Source: Bacteroidota bacterium (GTDB lineage Bacteria; Bacteroidota; Bacteroidia; Bacteroidales; Bacteroidaceae). Taken from it: a DNA stretch of 17,489 nucleotides. The notes below the pieces were generated by a model that worked only from the letters and a program-made list of their open reading frames with translations, searched no databases and was not told the origin of the DNA. The stretch is taken from assembly GCA_023458215.1 (NCBI GenBank), contig JAEXAJ010000083.1:1-17489 (forward strand), in the 5' to 3' direction. This document shows, piece after piece, positions 1 through 5,739 of this stretch (the stretch's first letter is position 1; each line of letters opens with the position of its first letter). A program made the translations under genes and the position numbers.

Positions 1-341
1 GCATTGTCCAATCCCAGCATATTGGCGGAGAGGTTCATAAAGATAGAACCCATAGCCGGGTGCCCCTTCGGTATTTCAGGAAAGAGGCGGCAGAATACCG
101 GACTTAACCAGCGGGAGAGTGCATTAATCATGCCACTGTTTTCGCCGATCTTCATTACACCCAGCCAAAGGGCGAGTATACCGGTCAGTCCCAATGATAT
201 TTCGAATGCAGTCTTTGAAGAGTCGAAGGTAGAATTGACAAGTTGCGTAAATATCTCTGTGTCCCCCATAAATAGTAGCCTGCAAAGTGCCACAATGAAA
301 GCGATTACGAAAAATGCTACCCAAATGTAATTTAAAACCAT
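1..341 (-). CDS. SpmA-like nucleoside-recognition (Gate) membrane protein, 5' part
   Basis: The reading frame on the minus strand is open from ATG (339-341) to the window edge, giving about 113 residues of a longer protein. The N-terminus begins MVLNYIWVAFF and forms a first membrane helix (about residues 3-24). It continues with SLGLTGILALWLGVMKIGE and then a helical part containing LSRWLSPVFCRLFPEIPKG and GSIFMNLSANMLGLDN. This matches the start of the nucleoside-recognition/Gate family, called spore maturation protein A in spore formers. Bacteroides does not sporulate and the protein probably moves a small solute; the substrate is unknown. From memory, Bacteroides homologues fuse SpmA- and SpmB-like halves, but the second half would lie outside the window. 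A -7 promoter element lies just upstream, so the gene need not depend on read-through from the M28 peptidase gene. Confidence 0.8.
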   Translation of the reverse strand, partial: MVLNYIWVAFFVIAFIVALCRLLFMGDTEIFTQLVNSTFDSSKTAFEISLGLTGILALWLGVMKIGENSGMINALSRWLSPVFCRLFPEIPKGHPAMGSIFMNLSANMLGLDN

Positions 342-364
342 AAAATAATACGTTGATTCTTATG

Positions 365-372
365 CAAAAGTA
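365..372 (-). promoter_or_regulatory. Bacteroidetes -7 promoter element for the SpmA-like gene
   Basis: On the minus strand the sequence reads TACTTTTG, a full match to TAnnTTTG, about 24 nt upstream of the ATG at 341. No clear TTTG is found at the expected -33 spacing, so the call rests on the -7 box and its position only. Confidence 0.45.
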
Positions 373-470
373 GGAATATCTTTCCATTTAGCATGATGTT
401 GTAGGAATATTCTTGCATTTATTCTTTGCTGGGGACATTGTCCCGAATACTTGCCCTATACTAATTTGAA

Positions 471-1475
471 TTAATATTCTTTCTCATTCGCCAGATTCCA
501 TGCGTTGAGGAAGGAGGCTTTGGTTATTTCTACTACCTTGTCCAGGTTTATACGTTCGATATGGTCCGAAGGTTGATGATAATCCGGATGTCCGTCAGTG
601 TGGTACCAAATGATCGGGATGTCTCGTAAAGCAAATGATGCATTATCACTTCCACCCACAGGACGATCCCAAGCCCGGTAATCGGGCTGTAGTTGCAGTT
701 TGAAGCGGGATATATCTTCTTTCAGCCATTTACCAAAAGCCGGATGAGCCTCCGTGTAGAAATAAACGACCTGTTGAGGCTGTTCCGGCTTATGGTTACG
801 TCCTATCATGTCAAAGTTCAGATAACCTTTCACTTGACCTATGCCGGTAAAAGTCTGCACGAAGTATTTCGATCCAAGTAACCCCTTTTCTTCACCATCC
901 CAAAAAGCAAAAATGACATTGCGTAGTGGCTTCTGCCCACCGGCCGCAAATGCACGTGCTATCTGTAATACCGCCGATACTCCCGATGCGTTATCATCCG
1001 CACCGTTGTAAATAGGGTCGCCTGCCAATGTCGGGTCTACTCCCAAATGATCGAAGTGGGCACCGACAATGACATATTCATCCGTCTTTTCTCCGGGAAT
1101 GAATGCCAGTACATTACTCATCTGTATAGAACGATGCGTGCCTTGCTTCAACAGAGCGATGGAGTCGGGATGTACCTGCCATCTTCCTCGCTGTTGACGC
1201 TCTTTGCTGTAAGCTTCGAAGGGCTGGTAGTAACCGCTTTTTTCCAGCGGTGCAATACCTGCTTCTTTCAGAGAAGAAACCAGATAACGGGCTGCTACCC
1301 GTGAGCCATGTTCACCCGCTTCGCGTCCTTGCAGTTCGTCGTCGGCAAGGAAGCTGATAATAGCTTCGGCAGAGGTACGGCTGATGCTTTTCAACCCTTT
1401 TTCGAGTGGAGACTGCGCATGTAGCGACACACTGAGAGACAGTAGGCAGAGGGTGTTTATAATGCTTCTATTCAT
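471..1475 (-). CDS. Exported M28 family zinc aminopeptidase
   Basis: This 334-residue protein has a signal peptide (MNRSIINTLCLLSLSVSLHA, likely cleaved after A20) and no lipobox cysteine, so it is probably periplasmic. The M28 co-catalytic zinc site is visible in order: H140 in GAHFDHLG, D161 in ADDNASG, the general base E195 and ligand E196 in WDGEEKGLLGSKYF, D222 in NFDMIG and H300 in DYHQPSD. All five expected ligands and the base are present, so the enzyme should be active. M28 enzymes remove N-terminal residues from peptides; substrate preference cannot be read here. Length fits a single-domain family member without PA or C-terminal additions. It ends in TAA at 471-473, 129 nt before the SpmA-like gene on the same strand. 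I see no hairpin plus T-run between them. Confidence 0.93.
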   Translation of the reverse strand: MNRSIINTLCLLSLSVSLHAQSPLEKGLKSISRTSAEAIISFLADDELQGREAGEHGSRVAARYLVSSLKEAGIAPLEKSGYYQPFEAYSKERQQRGRWQVHPDSIALLKQGTHRSIQMSNVLAFIPGEKTDEYVIVGAHFDHLGVDPTLAGDPIYNGADDNASGVSAVLQIARAFAAGGQKPLRNVIFAFWDGEEKGLLGSKYFVQTFTGIGQVKGYLNFDMIGRNHKPEQPQQVVYFYTEAHPAFGKWLKEDISRFKLQLQPDYRAWDRPVGGSDNASFALRDIPIIWYHTDGHPDYHQPSDHIERINLDKVVEITKASFLNAWNLANEKEY

Positions 1476-1508
1476 ATCGTTCTGTTTGAAAGATTGATGT
1501 GTCCGTCA

Positions 1509-1516
1509 CAAAATTA
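1509..1516 (-). promoter_or_regulatory. -7 promoter element for the M28 peptidase gene
   Basis: The minus strand reads TAATTTTG, matching TAnnTTTG, with its end 34 nt upstream of the start codon at 1475. A -33 TTTG is not obvious. It lies back to back with a plus-strand -7 box at 1551-1558. Confidence 0.45.
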
Positions 1517-1550
1517 AAGATTACTTTCTATAGTTTCTACAGTTTTATTG

Positions 1551-1558
1551 TATTTTTG
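1551..1558 (+). promoter_or_regulatory. -7 promoter element for the DNA-alkylation repair gene
   Basis: The plus strand reads TATTTTTG, matching TAnnTTTG. A near -33 box (TTTC, 1525-1528) sits 22 nt upstream, slightly too far. Transcription from here would give a leader of roughly 145 nt that contains the whole hairpin at 1601-1678. Confidence 0.35.
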
Positions 1559-1600
1559 TCGTTTTAGCAAGGCAATAGCTGAAATATACCTTCCCGAGAC

Positions 1601-1678
1601 CTGCTCCGCTTCTCTTCCGCTTAAAGTACCTTCTAAGCAAAGAAGTAGCGGGTATATAGCGGAGGAGAAGCGGAGCAG
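1601..1678. repeat. 78-nt inverted repeat / long hairpin in the leader of the alkylation repair gene
   Basis: Positions 1601-1621 pair with 1658-1678 over 21 positions. As plus-strand RNA this is 20 Watson-Crick pairs and one G-U (T1615 with G1664). The outer arms read CTGCTCCGCTTCTC and GAGAAGCGGAGCAG. Within the 36-nt loop, CTTCT (1630-1634) pairs with AGAAG (1641-1645) around a 6-nt loop. Each arm also holds a short internal repeat (TCCGCTT twice in the left arm). No T-run follows, and the hairpin lies after the putative promoter, so it is not a simple terminator. It could be a regulatory leader structure or a short mobile palindrome. Confidence 0.75.
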
Positions 1679-1709
1679 CTATTTGATTTACCGATAAAAA
1701 AGAACGAAA

Positions 1710-2516
1710 ATGAAAAAATCTAAATGTCAATCAGAAGTGCAGATCCTCCTGCTTTCATCAGAAGAGATATGCCGGATTGCAGCCGGTATCCGGCATGAGT
1801 TGGAAGCGCTTGTCGATCCTATAAAAAAAGAATATCTGCCACGCTTTTTTAAGACTGGAAAGGGACAATATGGCGAAGGAGATAAATTCTTGGGAGTGGT
1901 TGTCCCTAATACTCGCATTGTAGCCAAGCAACACAAGGATGAACCCTTCGAGGTGATGGCCGAGTTGTTGCAAAGCGAGTGGCACGAATGCCGTCTTTGC
2001 GCTTTGCTGATGTTAGTAGAGCGTTTTAAGAAGAGCGATGAAGAAGGACGAAAATTAATTTATGACTTCTATCTTACTCAAACTTCCCGTATCAATAACT
2101 GGGATTTGGTGGACCTTTCGGCTCCCGGTATTGTGGGTGAATATCTCAAGGATAAATCTCGTGAAGACTTGTACCGGCTGGCAGATAGTGCACTGCTTTG
2201 GGATCAGCGTATTGCTGTCGTTGCTACCTATACATTGATTAAAAATCACGATTTCATCGATATATTAGCTCTTTCCGAGCGATTTCTTGCACACTCTTTT
2301 GCGCACTCGGCTTTTGAGGTTGCACACAGTGCGCAACCTCTTCATGACCTGATGCAAAAAGCTATTGGCTGGATGCTCCGTGAAATGGGCAAGCGAGACA
2401 AAGATTTGCTGGTACAGTTTCTCGAAAAGTATTGTAAAACAATGCCTCGCACAATGCTGCGTTATGCGATAGAGAAATTCCCCGAGGAAGAACGGCAGGA
2501 ATTTATGAAACGGTGA
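1710..2516 (+). CDS. AlkD-like DNA-alkylation repair protein (HEAT-like repeats)
   Basis: This 268-residue protein belongs to the AlkD family, all-helical glycosylases that remove bulky or positively charged alkylated bases. Family signatures include YLPRFFKTGKGQYGEGDKFLG (residues 42-62), RINNWDLVDLSAP (127-139), GWMLREMGKRD (220-230) and KTMPRTMLRYAIEKFPEEER (243-262). By comparison with Bacillus cereus AlkD, W131 and D135 match W109 and D113, and W221 is a candidate for W187. The chosen ATG gives about 35 residues before the conserved core, so a later start is possible. An extra segment at about residues 194-209 (rich in AHS) sits where relatives have a short loop, and its DNA contains a small palindrome. 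The gene has a long leader with a hairpin, and its 3' end overlaps the convergent DUF6266 gene by 14 bp. Confidence 0.9.
   Translation: MKKSKCQSEVQILLLSSEEICRIAAGIRHELEALVDPIKKEYLPRFFKTGKGQYGEGDKFLGVVVPNTRIVAKQHKDEPFEVMAELLQSEWHECRLCALLMLVERFKKSDEEGRKLIYDFYLTQTSRINNWDLVDLSAPGIVGEYLKDKSREDLYRLADSALLWDQRIAVVATYTLIKNHDFIDILALSERFLAHSFAHSAFEVAHSAQPLHDLMQKAIGWMLREMGKRDKDLLVQFLEKYCKTMPRTMLRYAIEKFPEEERQEFMKR
2316..2340. repeat. Small palindrome inside the AlkD-like coding sequence
   Basis: GAGGTTGC (2316-2323) and GCAACCTC (2333-2340) are perfect 8-bp inverted arms around a 9-nt loop. Just before them are near-repeats of GCACACT/GCGCACT. The block encodes the AHS-rich segment that appears to be extra compared with typical AlkD proteins. 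Confidence 0.6.
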
Positions 2517-3138
2517 GCGGCAGACATATACTATTGGCTACACTCTCATCTTGAGTACTGTAAAAACTCAAGTAGGCAATTGTCTCATCTCCGTTCCAAT
2601 CGTCAGGTAGCTTCAACTCGGCTTTGCCCTCCGAGCGCGCGGCTGCCGATGTGTTGTAGACGGCGCAATTTTTCCCCTTGTTGTATACTAACAGTAGGGC
2701 GATGTCGGTATCCATTGCATTTCCTTGTCCGCTGTTATTTTCCCAACCGAACAGTACGTTGCAATTTTCCAACGTTGCGGTAGCGTTGAAGGTTTGTGTC
2801 AGGCTGCCGTGTGCAACCAGTACTTTGTTGTAGTCAATTTCCAACCCTTGGCCGTTGTCGATGAAGGCATTCTTCATAATATAGGACATGGCGGCATTGA
2901 AGGCGTTCTGATTCGTAGCGAGCTCCCTATATCCGATGCGCAGGAAGGGGGTGATGTTGCGAAGGAAGTCTAATGCAATGGTAAACTTGCCTCGCTGATT
3001 TTGTTGCTGCTTGGTGCGTGGATTGGTCATGTGGGTGGGACGGGCACGCATATATGGTATTCCTTTCCAAGTGCATCCTACAAGACCTCCTACTTTTCCG
3101 GTAAATTCACCGAAAACTCCTTTTTGAATTTTTCCCAT
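2503..3138 (-). CDS. DUF6266 family protein
   Basis: This 211-residue protein starts MGKIQKGVFGEFTGKVGGLV and continues with GCTWKGIPYMRARPTHMTNPRT, then a stretch of polar and helical residues. I recognise this N-terminal layout (MGKI.kG..G.f.GKvG..vG..WKG..ymR..P....NPrT..Q..qR.kF) as the DUF6266 family, which is common in Bacteroidetes and has no established function. There is no signal peptide or membrane helix, so it should be cytoplasmic. The C-terminal half, with alternating hydrophobic residues such as DIALLLVYNKGK and ETIAYLSFYS, looks like a beta sandwich. The gene is convergent with the AlkD-like gene and their stop regions overlap. A -7 element about 110 nt upstream gives it a long leader, and a five-unit 11-bp repeat lies about 270 bp upstream. 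Confidence 0.8.
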   Translation of the reverse strand: MGKIQKGVFGEFTGKVGGLVGCTWKGIPYMRARPTHMTNPRTKQQQNQRGKFTIALDFLRNITPFLRIGYRELATNQNAFNAAMSYIMKNAFIDNGQGLEIDYNKVLVAHGSLTQTFNATATLENCNVLFGWENNSGQGNAMDTDIALLLVYNKGKNCAVYNTSAAARSEGKAELKLPDDWNGDETIAYLSFYSTQDESVANSICLPLTVS

Positions 3139-3248
3139 GATCGTTTAGCTTTAGTCGCTAGTCGCTTTTTATTAATGAAAGTGTGGTGAGAGCTTTCTTA
3201 TCCTTTGTTTACTTTATAGCGCAACGGTTGTTTGTTGCACTTGTCCTA

Positions 3249-3256
3249 CAAAGGTA
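3249..3256 (-). promoter_or_regulatory. -7 promoter element for the DUF6266 gene
   Basis: The minus strand reads TACCTTTG, a full match to TAnnTTTG. A -33 TTTG is not evident. The predicted leader to the ATG at 3138 is about 105 nt. Confidence 0.45.
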
Positions 3257-3406
3257 TGAATAATTTTTCTCTTTTGGCCCCGTATTTCGTGCGATTGTCT
3301 TCATTAATTTCTCTTGGTACCTGATTGGGGGGCGGAAGGGCTTCTGTACCTTATATATTACCAAACTCAGAGGTAACCGGATATGACCTTCTCCCTTCCT
3401 ATAAGA

Positions 3407-3461
3407 AAGGAGTAGGTAGGGAGTAGGTAAGGAGAAGGTAAGGAGTAGGTACGGAGCGAGT
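3407..3461. repeat. Five-unit 11-bp tandem repeat, consensus AAGGAGTAGGT
   Basis: Units are AAGGAGTAGGT (3407-3417), AGGGAGTAGGT (3418-3428), AAGGAGAAGGT (3429-3439), AAGGAGTAGGT (3440-3450) and a decayed ACGGAGCGAGT (3451-3461). The plus strand is almost all purine with a T or TA step per unit. A partial inverted copy, ACCTTCTCC, lies at 3386-3394 and is the exact complement of part of unit 3. The 11-bp period is close to one helical turn. It lies between the divergent DUF6266 gene and the YD-repeat operon. Confidence 0.9.
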
Positions 3462-3494
3462 AATGTGATTATAAAGCCGAAAGTCCGTGCTATG

Positions 3495-3511
3495 ATATCA
3501 AAATTTGATAT
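3495..3511. promoter_or_regulatory. Operator-like palindrome upstream of the YD-operon promoter
   Basis: ATATCAAA, one central A, then TTTGATAT form a perfect 17-bp palindrome with 8-bp arms. It ends 19 bp before the -33 box at 3531. Position and symmetry fit a dimeric regulator site, though AT-rich palindromes also arise by chance. Confidence 0.35.
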
Positions 3512-3530
3512 TGAAAATATTTAAACTTAT

Positions 3531-3561
3531 TTTGTTTATCAAATAAACCTTCTTAACTTTG
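3531..3561 (+). promoter_or_regulatory. Consensus Bacteroidetes promoter driving the YD-repeat cluster
   Basis: TTTG at 3531-3534, a 19-nt spacer, then TAACTTTG at 3554-3561 match the -33/-7 consensus (TTTG, 19-21 nt, TAnnTTTG) at every specified base. It is the best promoter in the window. The start of transcription should be near 3567, which leaves a leader of over 300 nt before the YD gene and includes the small ORF at 3705. Confidence 0.8.
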
Positions 3562-3704
3562 TAGCAATCTCAGCTAGCCGGTGGGTTAGGGGGAGGTTTT
3601 TATTATTTTAATAAGAAAAGGCGTTTACGAACGTTATCTTCTGACTTCAAATCTCGCAAATTTGATTCTCCAGGAAGATACGGCAACGGAAGCGTCCACT
3701 AAAG

Positions 3705-3890
3705 GTGTTTTATCCAAACATTGCGTTATGCGTGGTGTTCTGTATATTCATCTTGGCGTGGGCTAGCTGTGTTGCTTATCTTTGGAGATGGGCAATGCGA
3801 GAGCCTGAAGTCGAGATAAGCGAAAGTACAGACTCCCGCGCCTTTTTTATACCACTGAATTTGGGGAGTTCATTATATCTAATAATCTAA
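3705..3890 (+). CDS. Possible small membrane protein ahead of the YD gene
   Basis: A GTG-initiated frame encodes 61 residues with one hydrophobic helix (about residues 6-26, IALCVVFCIFILAWASCVAY) followed by a polar tail with REPEVEISES. It lies downstream of the consensus promoter and stops 13 nt before the YD-repeat start. I do not recognise it. It could be a genuine small membrane protein, a leader ORF or a chance frame. The C-terminal stretch shows no clear protein-like pattern and the start codon is weak. Confidence 0.3.
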   Translation: MFYPNIALCVVFCIFILAWASCVAYLWRWAMREPEVEISESTDSRAFFIPLNLGSSLYLII

Positions 3891-3903
3891 ATTTATGTAT
3901 GAT

Positions 3904-5217
3904 ATGAGAAAGAACCTTTTTTTAGTAATTATGTTTTTGGCAAGTTGGTGCCAGATGTTTGGACAATACAGTACTTTTCCTGTTGATAACAGACGCGATT
4001 TTGGTGAATACCCACATAGCAGGCCTTATAGTAACCGGACAGATGCCGAGCGGATGAATCTGAAAGGTGACGTGCGTTTTTTTGTAGAGAAGGGTAGTTG
4101 TTTTATGGACGCTCCTGTGGCTTATTACCAGTTTGATGAGACAGGTAGGCTGACCGCTCTTATGGCTGAAGATGAGAGAGGAATTGAAAAACTGTATGAT
4201 GTTTATTATATTGACAAACAAGGTAGGCTAACTGAGCGTATACAAGTGAAAAACGGTGGAGAACTGAGTTGCTATCCCAATGAAGATGCCGTACGTGAAT
4301 TGCCGGAGAGTGAAATGACGAGATATGTATATACCTATGATTCCGGAGGAAAGCCTGTGAATGTAATCCGCTGGTGGAGGGATTTCCGGCATAAAGGGCT
4401 TTTTGGGTATGATGAAAAAGGACGCCTAGTCAAGGAAAAGGGGACGAATGGAGAGATAATAACCTACAGATATGCAGGAGACCACTTAGTGATGATTGTT
4501 GTGCAAGATTCTCCGGACTCAAGAGGCACCTTTTATCAATATGATAGTCAAGGAAAACTTTTATCACAAGATGTAGAATATGAGGGAGTCATTAGTTATA
4601 CGTACGACGTAAAAGGACGTATGACGAGTCGAAAGTCTTCTGATGAGACTATCCGTTATACCTATGATGAAAATGATAATCTAAAAGATGGGACGCGTTA
4701 TGTGTATGACAGTCATGGGAACTGGATAAAAAAAATCTCTCTTAACGGTACTGTGGCGACCCGCACCTATTATTATGGTCAGTCACCCAATAATTTCCCT
4801 ACTTGGAAGTCTCATAGGTTTGCAGGTTCTTGGCAGGGGATGAATAAGAAAGCGGATGGAAGCATTGAACATCTTTTCATGGATTTGGACTTCAACAATC
4901 ATAAGATCAGTGATAATTTTGCCAACAATATGCTGGGCACCTTCCAGTATAAAATCCAGTTGCCTGGTGGTATGCCCACAACCTTCGGTTCTTATTATAT
5001 CTATTATGTACGTCAAGGAGGAAACCATGCGGTAATTAAATTCAAGGAATACGGTCCTTATGCCGAAGATGATGATTTGGAGTCGGCGTATCAGGCATTA
5101 CTGACTTACAATCCGCAAACTAAAGCGATGAAAATAAGTAATATTGTAAAGGTGATACCTGATGCGAAAGCAGGTGAATGTACTATTAAGGAGCAAACCA
5201 TGAATTCTTTACAATAA
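3904..5217 (+). CDS. Secreted YD-repeat (RHS-like) protein with an unrecognised C-terminal domain
   Basis: I chose the ATG at 3904, one of two within four codons, because it begins MRKNLFLVIMFLASWCQMFG, a normal signal peptide. The 437-residue product has about nine YD/RHS-type repeats from about residue 75 to 280, including YQFDETGRLTAL, YTYDSGGKPV, FGYDEKGRLVKE, YQYDSQGKLLSQ, YTYDVKGRMTSR and YVYDSHGNWIKK. These should form a beta solenoid. The GNW motif often closes the repeat run in short Bacteroidetes YD proteins. Residues about 302-437 form a separate domain (starting near WKSHRFAGSWQG and containing YYIYYVRQGGNHAVIKFKEYG) that I cannot assign. No RHS core cleavage motif (DPxG) or toxin motif is visible. 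It is the first long gene after the consensus promoter, and a broken SH3b gene follows after 16 nt. Confidence 0.8.
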   Translation: MRKNLFLVIMFLASWCQMFGQYSTFPVDNRRDFGEYPHSRPYSNRTDAERMNLKGDVRFFVEKGSCFMDAPVAYYQFDETGRLTALMAEDERGIEKLYDVYYIDKQGRLTERIQVKNGGELSCYPNEDAVRELPESEMTRYVYTYDSGGKPVNVIRWWRDFRHKGLFGYDEKGRLVKEKGTNGEIITYRYAGDHLVMIVVQDSPDSRGTFYQYDSQGKLLSQDVEYEGVISYTYDVKGRMTSRKSSDETIRYTYDENDNLKDGTRYVYDSHGNWIKKISLNGTVATRTYYYGQSPNNFPTWKSHRFAGSWQGMNKKADGSIEHLFMDLDFNNHKISDNFANNMLGTFQYKIQLPGGMPTTFGSYYIYYVRQGGNHAVIKFKEYGPYAEDDDLESAYQALLTYNPQTKAMKISNIVKVIPDAKAGECTIKEQTMNSLQ

Positions 5218-5233
5218 TAAATGCAAATTAATT

Positions 5234-5678
5234 ATGAAACGCTTTGTTTTGAGTTTATTATTAATACTTCCCTTATTTCTTTGGGCTAATGAGCTCTATA
5301 CTGTCAATACACAGTCTAAGTTAAACATGCGCTCCGGACCGGGTGCGTCTTACCGTCTAATCCGATGTGGTATTGTACTCCCGGCATTGTAGGATGGGTA
5401 TGGACATGTCTTGTCTTAATGTCTTTTTTACAATGTTAGTTTTAGCATCGTGTTGGGGGGCTTTTAAAGAGTTTTTTCTCGGCATGTTTCGAGATTTTGA
5501 TTTCATTTATTTATTATCATGTCTGTTCGGATATGCTATTTATCTGATTGTAAAGACGGCGTTAGCTGAGTTATTGGTTGCAGGTATCCTTATGGTTATT
5601 GGTGCGGCGAGTGGTAGCAGATCGTTTGTTGGTACTTTTACAGATACTGACGGTAACAAATGGAATTTATACAAATGA
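5234..5678 (+). pseudogene. Broken SH3b-plus-membrane-helix protein
   Basis: An ATG at 5234 opens a frame with a clean signal peptide (MKRFVLSLLLILPLFLWA) followed by NELYTVNTQSKLNMRSGPGA and SYRLIR. This is the first half of a bacterial SH3 (SH3b/SH3_3) domain, and the frame stops at 5390-5392. The expected end of an SH3b fold then appears in another frame (GIVGWVW, near 5384-5404). A third frame, open from 5367 to 5678, encodes hydrophobic helices (FIYLLSCLFGYAIYLIVKTA, LAELLVAGILMVIGAA) ending in DTDGNKWNLYK. SH3b followed by membrane helices is a plausible intact layout. About 20 residues seem to be missing between YRLIR and GIVGWV, and the frame changes, so I read this as one gene damaged by a deletion and frameshift. 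Alternatively there are two small proteins: a 52-residue exported SH3b stub and a 103-residue membrane protein starting at GTG 5367. Confidence 0.65.
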
Positions 5679-5739
5679 TTTCTAAAATACGATAGATAAG
5701 TTTTTTAATGATAGAATAATTAGTAATATAATTGAAACT

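Larger units (their letters stand above)
3139..3704. other. Long intergenic region with two outward promoters and a repeat array
   Basis: No convincing gene is seen on either strand. From left to right it holds the DUF6266 leader (with a short direct repeat GCGACTAGCGACTA on the minus strand), the minus-strand -7 box at 3249-3256, a low-information stretch, the 11-bp repeat array at 3407-3461, a 17-bp palindrome at 3495-3511, the plus-strand promoter at 3531-3561, and about 140 nt of untranslated leader. Base composition is clearly AT-rich apart from the purine-rich array. Confidence 0.6.

Noticed and set aside
4..330. Plus-strand open frame of 108 residues at the left edge
   Set aside because: It is antisense to a clear membrane protein gene on the minus strand and has no protein-like pattern.
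432..444. GGGAC-ATT-GTCCC hairpin as a terminator for the M28 gene
   Set aside because: The stem is only 5 bp and no T-run follows on the minus strand.
1601..1678. Intrinsic terminator or invertible switch
   Set aside because: No T-run follows on either strand, it lies between divergent promoters, and the 36-nt spacer is too short for a typical invertible promoter segment.
3407..3461. CRISPR array
   Set aside because: The 11-bp units are directly adjacent without spacers and no cas gene is present.
3640..3700. tRNA-like sequence or att site in the YD-operon leader
   Set aside because: No cloverleaf can be drawn, there is no T-loop consensus, and no integrase is present.
3904..5217. RHS polymorphic toxin with immunity gene
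   Set aside because: It lacks the DPxG core cleavage motif and any recognisable toxin domain, and the next gene is a broken SH3b protein rather than an immunity gene.
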